NCBI RefSeq assembly: GCF_002911665.1
Contig: NZ_MTBP01000001.1
Span: 372,001 to 436,000 of the forward strand
DNA from: Actinomadura rubteroloni
GTDB lineage: Bacteria > Actinomycetota > Actinomycetes > Streptosporangiales > Streptosporangiaceae
Direction of reading: 5' to 3'
DNA: 64,000 bases
Positions 26,086-34,434 of the stretch are shown here, one piece after another (the first letter of the stretch is position 1; every line of letters begins with the position of its first letter). A model generated the notes under the pieces. That model was given only the letters and a program-made list of their open reading frames with translations, was not told the origin of the DNA and searched no databases. Both the position numbers and the translations under genes were made by a program.

Positions 26086-27234
26086 ATGAAAACCGTCAGC
26101 TCCGCCTTCTTCGGCGATTCGGACTCGCCCGGCCGGCTCCGGCGCTCGGTGTGGGGGTCGCTCGGCCTGCTCTACCTCGTGCCGACCGGCACCGACATCG
26201 CGCACGAGGACGGCGCCCGCCGCGTCCTCGGCCTCACCGCGCTCGCCGCCTTCGTCGCGGTCTACGTCGCGACGCTCGCGAGCCGCCGGACGTGGCTCGA
26301 CCCGTGCCCGCCGGTCACCTGGGCGCTGCTCGGCGCGCTGACGGCGCTGACGGCCGGGCTGCCGTTCGCGTTCGGCTCGATGTGGATCGGGCTGCCGATC
26401 TACCTCTCGACCGTCTCGACCATGACGCTGCCGTCCCCCGGCGCGTTCTTCGCCCCGGCCGGGTGCGCCGCGCTGCTCGCCGTCCAAGGCGCGGCGACGG
26501 GCGTCGGGACGTCCGAGACGGCGTCGCTGGCGATCACGACGTTCTCGGTCGGGATGCTGCTCGGCGCGTTCCGGCACTCGCGCACGCTCGTCCACCAGCT
26601 CAAGGAGGCGCGCGGCGAGGTCGCCCGGCTCGCCGCCGCCGACGAGCGCCTGCGCATCGCGCGCGACCTGCACGACCTGCTCGGGCAGAGCCTGTCGCTG
26701 ATCGTCCTGAAGAGCGAGATCGCGCTGCGCGACACCGGCCGGACCGTCGCCGAGATGGACGACATCCGCTCCGTGGCGCGGCAGGCGCTCGCCGACGTGC
26801 GCGGGACGATCTCCGGCTACCGCGCCCGCGGCCTGCGCGAGGAGATCGCGTCGGCGCGGGCGGTGCTGGCCGCCGCGTCGGTCGAGGCCACCGTGGACGT
26901 GCCCGACGGCGACCTGCCCGCCGCCGTGGACGCCCTGTTCGGCTGGGCCGTCCGGGAGGCGGCCACGAACGTCGCCCGGCACTCGGGCGCCCGGCACTGC
27001 TCGATCACGGTCGGCCGCGCCGACGGCGCCGCGACGCTGGAGGTCGCCGACGACGGACGGGCCGCCGCCGCGCCCACGCCGGGCAACGGGCTGTCCGGGC
27101 TCGCCGAGCGGGTCGCCGCGGCGGGCGGGACGGTCACCGCGGGCGCCGGTGAGGGCGGCGGCTTCCGGCTGTTCGTGACCGTGCCGGCCGTCCCGGAGGA
27201 GTCGCGTCCGAGCGCGGTCTCGGGCAGCCCGTGA
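26086..27234 (+). CDS. DesK/NarL-type sensor histidine kinase, no response regulator beside it
   Basis: This 382-residue kinase has five or six hydrophobic segments in the first 165 residues (for example VLGLTALAAFVAVYVATLA, LLGALTALTAGLPFAFG, ITTFSVGMLLGAF). A short coiled coil follows, then the HisKA_3 phospho-acceptor motif (RIARDLHDLLGQSLSLIVLK, His about 188) and a HATPase domain (REAATNVARHSGARHCSI, then GNGLSGLAERVAAAGG). Kinases of this group normally precede a LuxR-type response regulator. Here the next gene is on the other strand and unrelated, so the partner is encoded elsewhere. An in-frame GTG at 26077 is an alternative start. It is divergent from the ferritin-like gene across a 9-bp inverted repeat. 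Confidence 0.9.
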   Translation: MKTVSSAFFGDSDSPGRLRRSVWGSLGLLYLVPTGTDIAHEDGARRVLGLTALAAFVAVYVATLASRRTWLDPCPPVTWALLGALTALTAGLPFAFGSMWIGLPIYLSTVSTMTLPSPGAFFAPAGCAALLAVQGAATGVGTSETASLAITTFSVGMLLGAFRHSRTLVHQLKEARGEVARLAAADERLRIARDLHDLLGQSLSLIVLKSEIALRDTGRTVAEMDDIRSVARQALADVRGTISGYRARGLREEIASARAVLAAASVEATVDVPDGDLPAAVDALFGWAVREAATNVARHSGARHCSITVGRADGAATLEVADDGRAAAAPTPGNGLSGLAERVAAAGGTVTAGAGEGGGFRLFVTVPAVPEESRPSAVSGSP

Positions 27235-27282
27235 GAGGCGCGCACGAGCGGAGGCGCCGGTCGTCGCCGGCCTGACGGCCGT

Positions 27283-27305
27283 GCCGGGGCGGACGCTGCC
27301 CCGGC
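27283..27305. terminator. Hairpin between convergent genes
   Basis: An 8-bp perfect stem (GCCGGGGC at 27283-27290 pairing with GCCCCGGC at 27298-27305) with a 7-base loop lies between the histidine kinase stop and the LURP-one gene stop. It can serve both strands. Confidence 0.65.
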
Positions 27306-27312
27306 CGGACGG

Positions 27313-27921
27313 TCAGCGGGACTGGAGGGCGTCCAGCGCCACGGCCTGCGCGATCACGAGCCGGCGGTCCAGCCGGGGGTCGTTGATCTCGACCACGTAG
27401 CGGTCGCGGAAGCCGAACTTCTTGTCCACCGTGAAGACGACCTGCTCCCCGGCCGTGAAGTCGAAGTGGTACGGCCAGGCGAACGGCAGGTTCTCGACGT
27501 AGGGAATGAAGTTCCACAGCCGCCGCAGGACCGCGACGAACGTGCTGCGCTCACTGCCCGTCGTCTCGCCGAGCCCCGGCTGCTCCAGGTGCCAGGTGGA
27601 CTTCACCAGCGACTTCTTGAAGTTCTTGCGGAACACGCCGATCGGCTGCCCGGACGCGTCCGTGATGTCGTACGCGGACGCCAGGTCGATGCGCTTGCGG
27701 GCCTTGAAGGCGAGCAGCGGCCGGGACTTCTCGGCGTCGGCGTAGATCGTGACCTGCTCCTTGAACGCCAGCCGCTTCTGCTGCGCGAACGCGAGGAGGG
27801 GACCCTCGCTTCCGTCGGCGTTCTCGGTGTGGACCTCGTACTGGTTCACCATGAGCCGGATCCGCTGCCGGATCAGCAGCCGCTGCTGGCTCTGGAGTTG
27901 CGCGTCGTCCAACGCTCGCAC
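27313..27921 (-). CDS. LURP-one-related / scramblase-like protein
   Basis: This 202-residue protein has the beta-barrel-plus-helix pattern of the LURP-one/Tubby-like C-terminal family: RIRLMVNQYEVHTENADG near the start, LLAFKARKRIDLASAYDITDASGQPIG in the middle, FRKNFKKSLVKSTWHLEQPG, and a final HFDFTAGEQVVFTVDKKF..DRYVVEINDPRLDRR. Members often sit at membranes and may bind lipids, but no biochemical role is established in bacteria. There is no signal peptide. The GTG at 27921 lacks a strong ribosome site. It follows the TetR gene on the same strand by 52 bp and could be under its control. Confidence 0.82.
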   Translation of the reverse strand: MRALDDAQLQSQQRLLIRQRIRLMVNQYEVHTENADGSEGPLLAFAQQKRLAFKEQVTIYADAEKSRPLLAFKARKRIDLASAYDITDASGQPIGVFRKNFKKSLVKSTWHLEQPGLGETTGSERSTFVAVLRRLWNFIPYVENLPFAWPYHFDFTAGEQVVFTVDKKFGFRDRYVVEINDPRLDRRLVIAQAVALDALQSR

Positions 27922-27973
27922 CTGTTTCTTTCGGAGGGTTTGGGGGAGTGTGGCACAACCCCGGCCGCTCCGC

Positions 27974-28597
27974 TCACGCCTCCACGATGTGGTCGGCCAG
28001 GTAGCCGTGGATCAGCCGCTCGGCCTCGGCGATGATCGCCGGATCGCCGTCGGGGTTGCGGCGGAACGCCATCTTGAGGATCGCGTCGCCCGCCTCCACC
28101 GCGACCGCGAGCGCCCGCGCCAGCGCGGGGGTGTCGGCGAGCGCGAACGTCCGGACGACCAGGTCGCGCAGCCCCTCGGCGACGACCGAGTTGTTGTCGG
28201 CGGCGGCGTCCAGCAGGTTCGTGTCCGCGACGTCGCCGAACCGCAGGACGCGGAAGCCCGGGACTGTGCGGTGCATGTCCACGAACACCTCGATGATCGC
28301 GCCGACCGAGTCCGACCAGTCGGCGAACGCGCCGGCGGCCAGGCGCTCGGCGACGCGGTCGCCGAACTGCTCGAAGTTGCGCAGCGCGAGGGCCTGGGCG
28401 ACGGCGCGCTTGTCGGGGAAGAACTGGTAGACCGACCCGATCGCGACGTCGGCGCGCTGCGCGATCTTCGTCGTGGTGAGGCCGTCGTAGCCGTCCTCGT
28501 CGAGGATCCCGGCGCAGGCGTCGAGCATGCGCTGGACGCGTTCGGCGCTGCGGCGCTGGGCGGGCCGCCGGCGGAGGGGGGTCCGGATCTCGGTCAC
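27974..28597 (-). CDS. TetR-family transcriptional regulator
   Basis: This 207-residue regulator has a TetR DNA-binding domain at about residues 20-66 (ERVQRMLDACAGILDEDGYDGLTTTKIAQRADVAIGSVYQFFPDKRAVAQAL) followed by an all-helical ligand domain. The Arg-rich N-terminus (RTPLRRRPAQRR) is common in this subgroup. The GTG at 28597 gives the usual MTEIRTPLRRRPAQRR start. A TTG at 28615 is an in-frame alternative. It is divergent from the beta-glucosidase gene (95 bp) and upstream of the LURP-one gene, both possible targets. I see no perfect inverted repeat in the shared promoter. Confidence 0.92.
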   Translation of the reverse strand: MTEIRTPLRRRPAQRRSAERVQRMLDACAGILDEDGYDGLTTTKIAQRADVAIGSVYQFFPDKRAVAQALALRNFEQFGDRVAERLAAGAFADWSDSVGAIIEVFVDMHRTVPGFRVLRFGDVADTNLLDAAADNNSVVAEGLRDLVVRTFALADTPALARALAVAVEAGDAILKMAFRRNPDGDPAIIAEAERLIHGYLADHIVEA

Positions 28598-28692
28598 CCG
28601 ACCATTGTCACCCAATCGCGACGGGACGCGTACGGCCGATCACCCTGGAGCGCGGCTAGGATCCGAATCTCTTTCGCGTTGAGGAGGGGCCC

Positions 28693-29991
28693 ATGCCGTT
28701 CCAGTGGGGTGTCGCGACCGCCGCGTACCAGATCGAGGGCGCGGTGGACGAGGACGGACGCGGGCCGTCCACCTGGGACGTCTTCGCGCACACGCCCGGC
28801 CGCGTCCGCGACGGCCACACCGGCGACGTCGCGTGTGATCACTACCACCGCTGGGCCGAGGACGTCGGGCTCCTCGGCGCCCTCGGCGTGGACGCCTACC
28901 GGTTCTCCGTCGCGTGGCCGCGCGTGCAGCCGTCCGGGACGGGCGCGGCCAACCCGGCGGGGCTCGACTTCTACGACCGGCTCGTGGACGGCCTGCTCGG
29001 CAAGGACATCGCGCCCGTCGTGACGCTCTACCACTGGGACCTGCCGCAGCCGCTGGAGGACGCGGGCGGCTGGATGAACCGCGACACGGCCGCCCGGTTC
29101 GCCGACTACGCCGCGCTCGTCGCCGACCGCCTCGGCGACCGGGTGGACGCGTGGATCACGCTGAACGAGCCCGTCGTCGTGATGGCCTACGGCTACGCGC
29201 TCGGCATGTACGCGCCGGGCCGGACGCTCATGATGGACGCCCTGCCCACCGCGCACCACCAACTGCTGGGGCACGGCCTCGCGACGGGCGTCCTGCGTGA
29301 GCGCGGCGCGGCCCGGATCGGTCTGGCGAACCACTATTCGCCCGCCCTGCCCGCGGACGCGTCCTCGGCCGGGGCCGCCGAGGCGTTCGACGTGTTCATG
29401 AACCGTCTCTTCACCGATCCGGTGCTGACGGGTTCGTATCCCGACGTTCCCGGACTGGACGACGTGGTCCGCGCCGACGACCTCGCGGTCATTGCGGCGC
29501 CGTTGGACTTCCTCGGCGTGAACTACTACCAGCCGACCTGGCTGACCTCGCCCGGTCCCGGTTCGCCGCTGCCGTTCGACATGGTGGACGCGCCCGGCCA
29601 CGACGTCACCGGGACGGGCTGGCCGATCGTCCCCGACCAGTTGACCGCCCTGCTCGTCGGCCTGCGCGCCCGGTACGGCGCCGCGCTGCCGCCGCTGGTC
29701 GTGACCGAGAACGGCGCGGCGTTCCCCGACGAGCCCGACGCGTCCGGCGTGGTGCCCGACACCGACCGCATCGCCTTCCTGGCCTCGCACATCGCGGCCG
29801 TGCAGGACGCGATGGACGCCGGTGCGGACGTGCGCGGTTATTTCGTCTGGTCCCTGCTCGACAACTTCGAGTGGGCGACGGGATACCACGCTCGGTTCGG
29901 GCTCGTCCACGTCGACTACGCGACGCAGCGCCGCACCCCGAAGCGGTCGTTCACCTGGTACCGGGACCTGATCTCCCGCTCACGCGCCTGA
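28693..29991 (+). CDS. GH1 beta-glucosidase
   Basis: This 432-residue cytoplasmic glycosidase of family GH1 has the signature FQWGVATAAYQIEGA at the very N-terminus, the acid/base glutamate in ITLNEPVVV (about residue 158), NYYQPTW, the nucleophile glutamate in LVVTENGAAF (about 340), and the aglycone-site motif VWSLLDNFEWATGYHARFGL. It cleaves beta-linked glucosides or galactosides. The length is typical or slightly short for actinomycete GH1. The ATG at 28693 is preceded by GAGGAGG. It is divergent from a TetR regulator. There is no sugar ABC transporter next to it. Its stop touches the stop of the convergent CapA gene with no intervening base. Confidence 0.95.
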   Translation: MPFQWGVATAAYQIEGAVDEDGRGPSTWDVFAHTPGRVRDGHTGDVACDHYHRWAEDVGLLGALGVDAYRFSVAWPRVQPSGTGAANPAGLDFYDRLVDGLLGKDIAPVVTLYHWDLPQPLEDAGGWMNRDTAARFADYAALVADRLGDRVDAWITLNEPVVVMAYGYALGMYAPGRTLMMDALPTAHHQLLGHGLATGVLRERGAARIGLANHYSPALPADASSAGAAEAFDVFMNRLFTDPVLTGSYPDVPGLDDVVRADDLAVIAAPLDFLGVNYYQPTWLTSPGPGSPLPFDMVDAPGHDVTGTGWPIVPDQLTALLVGLRARYGAALPPLVVTENGAAFPDEPDASGVVPDTDRIAFLASHIAAVQDAMDAGADVRGYFVWSLLDNFEWATGYHARFGLVHVDYATQRRTPKRSFTWYRDLISRSRA

Positions 29992-31077
29992 CTAGGGGCG
30001 GGCGGTGAGGCCGGTGCAGGCCCGCAGGCCGTTCCAGCGGTTCGTCTCGGCCGTCGCCGCCGCGCCGGTCAGCGGGATCGGCAGGCCGTTCGCGATGCGC
30101 GCGGGCCGCCATTTCGCGGCCGTCACCTTGCGTCCCTCCAGGCGCAGGAACAGGACGCCCGAGTTCGCCGTCTGGCCGTTCGCGGACGAGAACACGAAAT
30201 TGCCCATGCCGTAGTGGACGTATTTCCCGTCCAGGTAGCCGCCGCCGAGCGGGACGTGCGCGTGCCCGCCCACCACGACGTCCGCGCCCGCCGCCACGAG
30301 TTTCTTCGCCAACTCCTGCTGACGCGGGAGCGGGCAGTTCTTCAACTCCTGGCCCCAGTGCAGGTGGACGATCACGATGTCGGACGTCCTGCGGGCCTCG
30401 CGGACGGCCTCGACCATGCGCGGCTCGTCTTTGGCGGAGGCCAGGCCGCCTTTCGCGTCCGTCGCCGTCCAGGCTTCGATCAACTGGTCGTCCAGGACCT
30501 GCGTCGCGCCGATGACCGCCAGGCGGTTGCCCTTCACGGTGACGCGATAAGGACGGTAGGCCGCGTCGGCGTCCTTTCCGATGCCCACCGTCGGGAATTT
30601 GCTCGTCCTGATGGCGCGCAGCGAATCCTGAAGACCGACCTCGCCGAAGTCCATGCCGTGGTTGTTGGCCATCGACGCCACGTCCACCCCGGCCGCGCGC
30701 AGCGCCGTGAAAGCCGACGGCGGCGCGCGGAACGTGAACTCCTTGCCCGGCGCCGGAGTGCCGCGCGTCGTGATCGACGTCTCCAGGTTGACCATCGCGA
30801 AATCAGCGGCGCGCAGCAGTCTCGCCACCGGGCCGAGCGCCGTTCCCGGCGACGCCAGCCGCGACCGCAATTGGCCCTCGAAATGCGTGTCCCCGCCGAA
30901 GGCCAGCAGAATCGGCTCTTTGACCGGCGCGGACGGCGTCACGCGCGGAGCCTTCGACGACGCGGGCGGCGGCGTCCCCGCCCCGGCCGGCTCCTCGTTC
31001 CCGCCGCACGCGGCGAGCGCCAGCAGCGCGAGCGCCGCGACGGCCGCGGCCGACGCCCGGTGTCCCTGGATGACCAC
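29992..31077 (-). CDS. CapA-family metallophosphatase-like lipoprotein
   Basis: This 361-residue secreted lipoprotein has a signal peptide ending in the lipobox LALAACGG (Cys about 24), then a Pro/Thr/Ser linker and a PGA_cap/CapA domain. Metal-site motifs of this calcineurin-like fold are visible: LLAFGGDTHFEG, MVNLETSITTRG, MANNHGMDFGEVGL, IVIVHLHWGQE and VVGGHAHVPLGG. CapA is needed for poly-gamma-glutamate capsule export in Bacillus. Actinomycetes carry many stand-alone CapA-like lipoproteins of unknown substrate, and no capBC genes are present here. The GTG start at 31077 gives a regular lipoprotein signal. It is divergent from the molybdopterin oxidoreductase. Confidence 0.92.
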   Translation of the reverse strand: MVIQGHRASAAAVAALALLALAACGGNEEPAGAGTPPPASSKAPRVTPSAPVKEPILLAFGGDTHFEGQLRSRLASPGTALGPVARLLRAADFAMVNLETSITTRGTPAPGKEFTFRAPPSAFTALRAAGVDVASMANNHGMDFGEVGLQDSLRAIRTSKFPTVGIGKDADAAYRPYRVTVKGNRLAVIGATQVLDDQLIEAWTATDAKGGLASAKDEPRMVEAVREARRTSDIVIVHLHWGQELKNCPLPRQQELAKKLVAAGADVVVGGHAHVPLGGGYLDGKYVHYGMGNFVFSSANGQTANSGVLFLRLEGRKVTAAKWRPARIANGLPIPLTGAAATAETNRWNGLRACTGLTARP

Positions 31078-31178
31078 GGTGTTCTCCTCAGCGTTCGGCC
31101 GCGATCGGACCGTACCACCACCGTCCGCGCGGGCATCATGGGGTGACCACCCCTGGAAAGCATCCTGGAGCGCATCTC

Positions 31179-33407
31179 ATGGCGAGCCGTACCGCCTTCC
31201 GAACCTGTCCCCTGTGCGAGGCCGTCTGCGGGCTCCGGCTGCGCATCGAGGACGACGTCATCACCGAGGTCCGCGGCGATCCCGACGACCCGTTCAGCCG
31301 AGGCTTCCTCTGCCCGAAGGGCGCGTCCCTCGGCCGCCTCGACGCCGACCCCGACCGTCTCGACGCGCCCCTGCTGCGCGGCGCCGACGGCCACGCCGAG
31401 ACGGGCTGGGACGAGGCGTTCCGGCACGTCCACACCCGGCTGCGGGACGTCATCGACCGCTACGGGAACGATGCAGTGGCCGTCTACATCGGCAACCCCG
31501 CCGCCCACTCCATCGCCGGGCCGCTGTACGCGCCCGCCGTCGTCAAGGCGCTGCGCACCCGCAACGTCTACACCGCGTCCACCGCCGACCAGATGCCGAA
31601 GCACGTCAGCTCCGGCCACCTGTTCGGCGACCCCGCCGCGATCCCCGTCCCCGACCTGGACCGCACCGGCCACCTGCTGATGTTCGGCGCGAACCCGCTG
31701 GAGTCCAACGGCAGCCTGTGCTCGGCGCCCGACTTCCCGAAGCGGCTGCGCGCGGTCCGCGAACGCGGCGGGACGGTCACCGTCGTCGACCCGCGCCGCA
31801 CCCGCACCGCCGACCTCGCCGACGAGCACGTCTTCCTGCGGCCCGGCGCGGACGCGTTCCTGCTCGCCGCGCTCGTCCAGGTCCTGTTCGCCGAGGATCT
31901 CGTCGCCCCGCCCGCCGCCCTGCTCGACCGGCTCAACGGGCTGGACGACGTCCGCGCGCTCGTGCACGACCTCACGCCCGAACGCGTCGCGCGCGTCACC
32001 GGCGTCGAGCCCGCGACGACGCGGCGCCTGGCCCGCGCGCTCGCCGCCGCGCCGCGCGCCGCCGTCTACGGGCGGCTCGGCACGACCGTCCAGGCGTTCG
32101 GGACGCTCAGCAGTTGGCTCGTGGACGTCCTCAACATCGTCACCGGCAACCTCGACCGTCCCGGCGGCGCGATGTTCGCGCGGCCCGCGCACCGGTCCGT
32201 CCACCGTCCCCGCCGGCCGTTCGCGACCGGCCGCTGGCACAGCCGCGTCCGGCGGCTCCCCGAGACGATGGGCGAACTGCCCGTCGCGACCCTCGCCGAC
32301 GAGATCGAGACGCCCGGCGAGGGCCGCGTCCGCGCGCTGATCACGATCGGCGGGAACCCCGCCCTGTCCGCGCCGAACGCCGCGCGGCTGGACCGGGCGC
32401 TCGCCACGCTCGACCTCATGGTCAGCGTCGACCCCTACCTGAACGAGACGACGCGGCACGCGCACGTCGTCCTGCCGCCGCCCCGGCCCCGGCAGACGCC
32501 GCACTACGACGTCGCGCTGCTCGGCCTCGCCGTCCGCAACTACGCGCGGTACTCGCCGCCGGTCGTCCCGGCGCCCGCCGGGCGGCCCAGCGAGGCCGCG
32601 ATCCTCGCCCGGCTCGCCGTGACCGCGTCCGGGCTGGACGCCGCGCCCGGCGACCTGGACGAGATGATCATCGCGGACACGCTGCGGAAGGCCGTCGCGC
32701 TGCCCGGCTCGCCCGTCCACGGCCGCGACCCCGGCGAACTCCGCAAGGCCCTCACCGACGGCACCCGCACCGAACAGCGGCTCGACATGATGCTGCGCCT
32801 CGGCCCGTACGGGGACGGCTTCGGCGACGACCCGTCCGGCCTCACCCTCGCCCGGCTGCGCGACGAGCACCCGCACGGCATCGACCTCGGCGCGCTCGAA
32901 CCGCGCCTGGACGAAGTGCTCTGCACCGCGTCCGGCCGCATCGAGCTGTGCCCGCCCGCGTTCGCCGCCGACACCGGACGGCTCCGCGCCGCCCTGGACG
33001 CTGCCCCGGCCGATCCCGGGCTCGTCCTCATCGGCCGCCGCCACCTGCGCTCCAACAACAGCTGGCTGCACAACGTCCCGGAACTGACCGGCGGCTCCAA
33101 CACGTGCACGCTCCAGCTCAGCACCGCCGACGCCGGGCGCCTCGGCGTCACCGCGGGCGCCCGCGTCCGCGTCACCGCCCGCACCGGGACCGTCGAGGCC
33201 GTCGCCGAGCCGACCGACCGCCTGATGCCCGGCGTCGTCAGCCTCCCGCACGGCTGGGGCCACGACCGTCCCGGCACCCGGACCCGCGTCGCGAGCGCCG
33301 ACCCCGGCGTCAGCGTCAACGCCCTCACCGACGAACGCGAGATCGACCCCCTCTCCGGCACGGCCGTCCTCAACGGCGTCCCCGTCACCGTCGAGCCGGT
33401 CGCGTGA
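31179..33407 (+). CDS. Molybdopterin-dependent oxidoreductase
   Basis: This 742-residue protein of the DMSO-reductase/formate-dehydrogenase superfamily has an N-terminal 4Fe-4S motif CPLCEAVCGLRL..FLCPKG (C-x2-C-x3-C-x27-C), molybdopterin domains (VAVYIGNPAAHS, LLMFGANPLESNGS, TVTVVDPRRTRTADLAD, ALITIGGNPALSAPNA) and a C-terminal cofactor-binding beta barrel (LIGRRHLRSNNSWLHNVPEL, VVSLPHGWGHDRPGTR). The metal ligand is not clear; no obvious Cys or SeCys lies at the usual position around residue 140-150, where NVYTASTADQMPKH is found. No Tat signal is present, so it is cytoplasmic. The ATG at 31179 has CTGGAG 8 bases upstream. The electron partner is not encoded beside it unless it is the downstream Rieske protein. 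Confidence 0.92.
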   Translation: MASRTAFRTCPLCEAVCGLRLRIEDDVITEVRGDPDDPFSRGFLCPKGASLGRLDADPDRLDAPLLRGADGHAETGWDEAFRHVHTRLRDVIDRYGNDAVAVYIGNPAAHSIAGPLYAPAVVKALRTRNVYTASTADQMPKHVSSGHLFGDPAAIPVPDLDRTGHLLMFGANPLESNGSLCSAPDFPKRLRAVRERGGTVTVVDPRRTRTADLADEHVFLRPGADAFLLAALVQVLFAEDLVAPPAALLDRLNGLDDVRALVHDLTPERVARVTGVEPATTRRLARALAAAPRAAVYGRLGTTVQAFGTLSSWLVDVLNIVTGNLDRPGGAMFARPAHRSVHRPRRPFATGRWHSRVRRLPETMGELPVATLADEIETPGEGRVRALITIGGNPALSAPNAARLDRALATLDLMVSVDPYLNETTRHAHVVLPPPRPRQTPHYDVALLGLAVRNYARYSPPVVPAPAGRPSEAAILARLAVTASGLDAAPGDLDEMIIADTLRKAVALPGSPVHGRDPGELRKALTDGTRTEQRLDMMLRLGPYGDGFGDDPSGLTLARLRDEHPHGIDLGALEPRLDEVLCTASGRIELCPPAFAADTGRLRAALDAAPADPGLVLIGRRHLRSNNSWLHNVPELTGGSNTCTLQLSTADAGRLGVTAGARVRVTARTGTVEAVAEPTDRLMPGVVSLPHGWGHDRPGTRTRVASADPGVSVNALTDEREIDPLSGTAVLNGVPVTVEPVA

Positions 33408-33448
33408 CCACCGGGTTTCGCACCGGCGGCGTGCGGTAGGAGCCCGAT

Positions 33449-33469
33449 CCCCGAGTGGCCGCCTCGGGG
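33449..33469 (+). terminator. Hairpin after the molybdopterin oxidoreductase
   Basis: A 7-bp stem (CCCCGAG at 33449-33455 pairing with CTCGGGG at 33463-33469) with a 7-base loop lies 42 bp past the stop. It separates this gene from the Rieske gene. Confidence 0.6.
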
Positions 33470-33513
33470 AGCGGCGGATAGTGTCGAGAGCGGCGCCACA
33501 CCCGAGGAGGGAC

Positions 33514-34434
33514 ATGAACCGACGGGCGAGCAACATCTTCCGGCGGGTCGCCCGGCCGAGCCGGGGGGCGCGGCCGACCGACGTCGCCGAGAGCATGGAG
33601 CGCGCGGAGCGGCTCGACCCGGTGGTCGAGGCGGTCCAGTCCGTCGCGCGGCGGGTGCTGCCGGCCGGGCCGCTGCGGGATCTGCTGAACGGGGTGCCGT
33701 TCGGACATCCGGCGCACGCGCCGATGACGGACCTGCCGATCGGGTGCTGGCTGTCGGCGGGCGTGCTCGACCTGCTGCCCGGCAACCGGCGGGCGGCCGG
33801 GACGCTCGTCGCCGCCGGGCTCGCCGGGGCGGTCCCGACCGCGCTCGCGGGACTCGCCGACTGGTCGTCGCTGCACCGCGAGCAGCAGCGGACGGGGCTC
33901 GTCCACGCGTTCGGGACGTCCACCGCGACCGTGCTGTACGCGGCGTCGCTCGTCGCGCGGCTGCGCGGCCGGGACGCCGTCGGACGGGCGCTCGGGTTCG
34001 CCGGGCTCACGGCCGTGCTCGGCGGCGCCTACCTCGGCGGCCATCTGGCGTACCGGCAGGCGGCGGGCGTCAGCCACGCCGACCCGGTGCAGCATCTCGT
34101 GCCGCTCGGCTGGCACGACCTGTGCTCGCTGGACGACCTGCCGCCCGGGGCGCCGGTGTCGCGGCGGCTCGGCTACATCTCGCTGTTCGTGCTGCGCATC
34201 CACGACGACATCCACGTCCTCACCGACCGGTGCAGCCACCTCGGCGGGCCGCTGCACCAGGGCCGCATCGTGTACGACCGGGACGACGAGCTGTGCGTCG
34301 TCTGCCCGTGGCACGGCAGCACGTTCCGGGTGGACGACGGCGCGGTCGTGCACGGTCCCGCGACCGGACGGCAGCCCGCGTTCGAGACCCGCGTGCTGGA
34401 CAATGGCGTCGTGCAGGTCCGCCCGCTGCCCTAG
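33514..34434 (+). CDS. DUF2231 membrane protein fused to a Rieske 2Fe-2S domain
   Basis: This 306-residue protein has two parts. Residues about 45-180 form a DUF2231-type four-helix membrane domain (FGHPAHAPMTDLPIGCWLSAG, AAGLAGAVPTALAGLADW, GLVHAFGTSTATVLYAAS, GGAYLGGHLAYRQAAG). Residues about 195-305 are a Rieske domain with the cluster motifs CSHLGGPLHQG and CPWHGSTFRVDDG (CxH and CxxH). The membrane domain contains conserved His residues that could hold haem or metal. Such fusions are common in actinomycetes and are presumed electron carriers; the partner is unknown. The ATG at 33514 follows GAGGAGGG. Its stop shares the bases CTAG with the stop of the convergent TauE gene. Confidence 0.93.
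   Translation: MNRRASNIFRRVARPSRGARPTDVAESMERAERLDPVVEAVQSVARRVLPAGPLRDLLNGVPFGHPAHAPMTDLPIGCWLSAGVLDLLPGNRRAAGTLVAAGLAGAVPTALAGLADWSSLHREQQRTGLVHAFGTSTATVLYAASLVARLRGRDAVGRALGFAGLTAVLGGAYLGGHLAYRQAAGVSHADPVQHLVPLGWHDLCSLDDLPPGAPVSRRLGYISLFVLRIHDDIHVLTDRCSHLGGPLHQGRIVYDRDDELCVVCPWHGSTFRVDDGAVVHGPATGRQPAFETRVLDNGVVQVRPLP

Noticed and set aside
27974-28692. TetR operator between the TetR and GH1 genes
   Set aside because: I expected an inverted repeat in the 95-bp divergent promoter but saw none with arms longer than 4 bp.
30939-34010. 1023-codon open frame on the minus strand
   Set aside because: It is antisense to the molybdopterin oxidoreductase and the Rieske gene start. No recognisable sequence.
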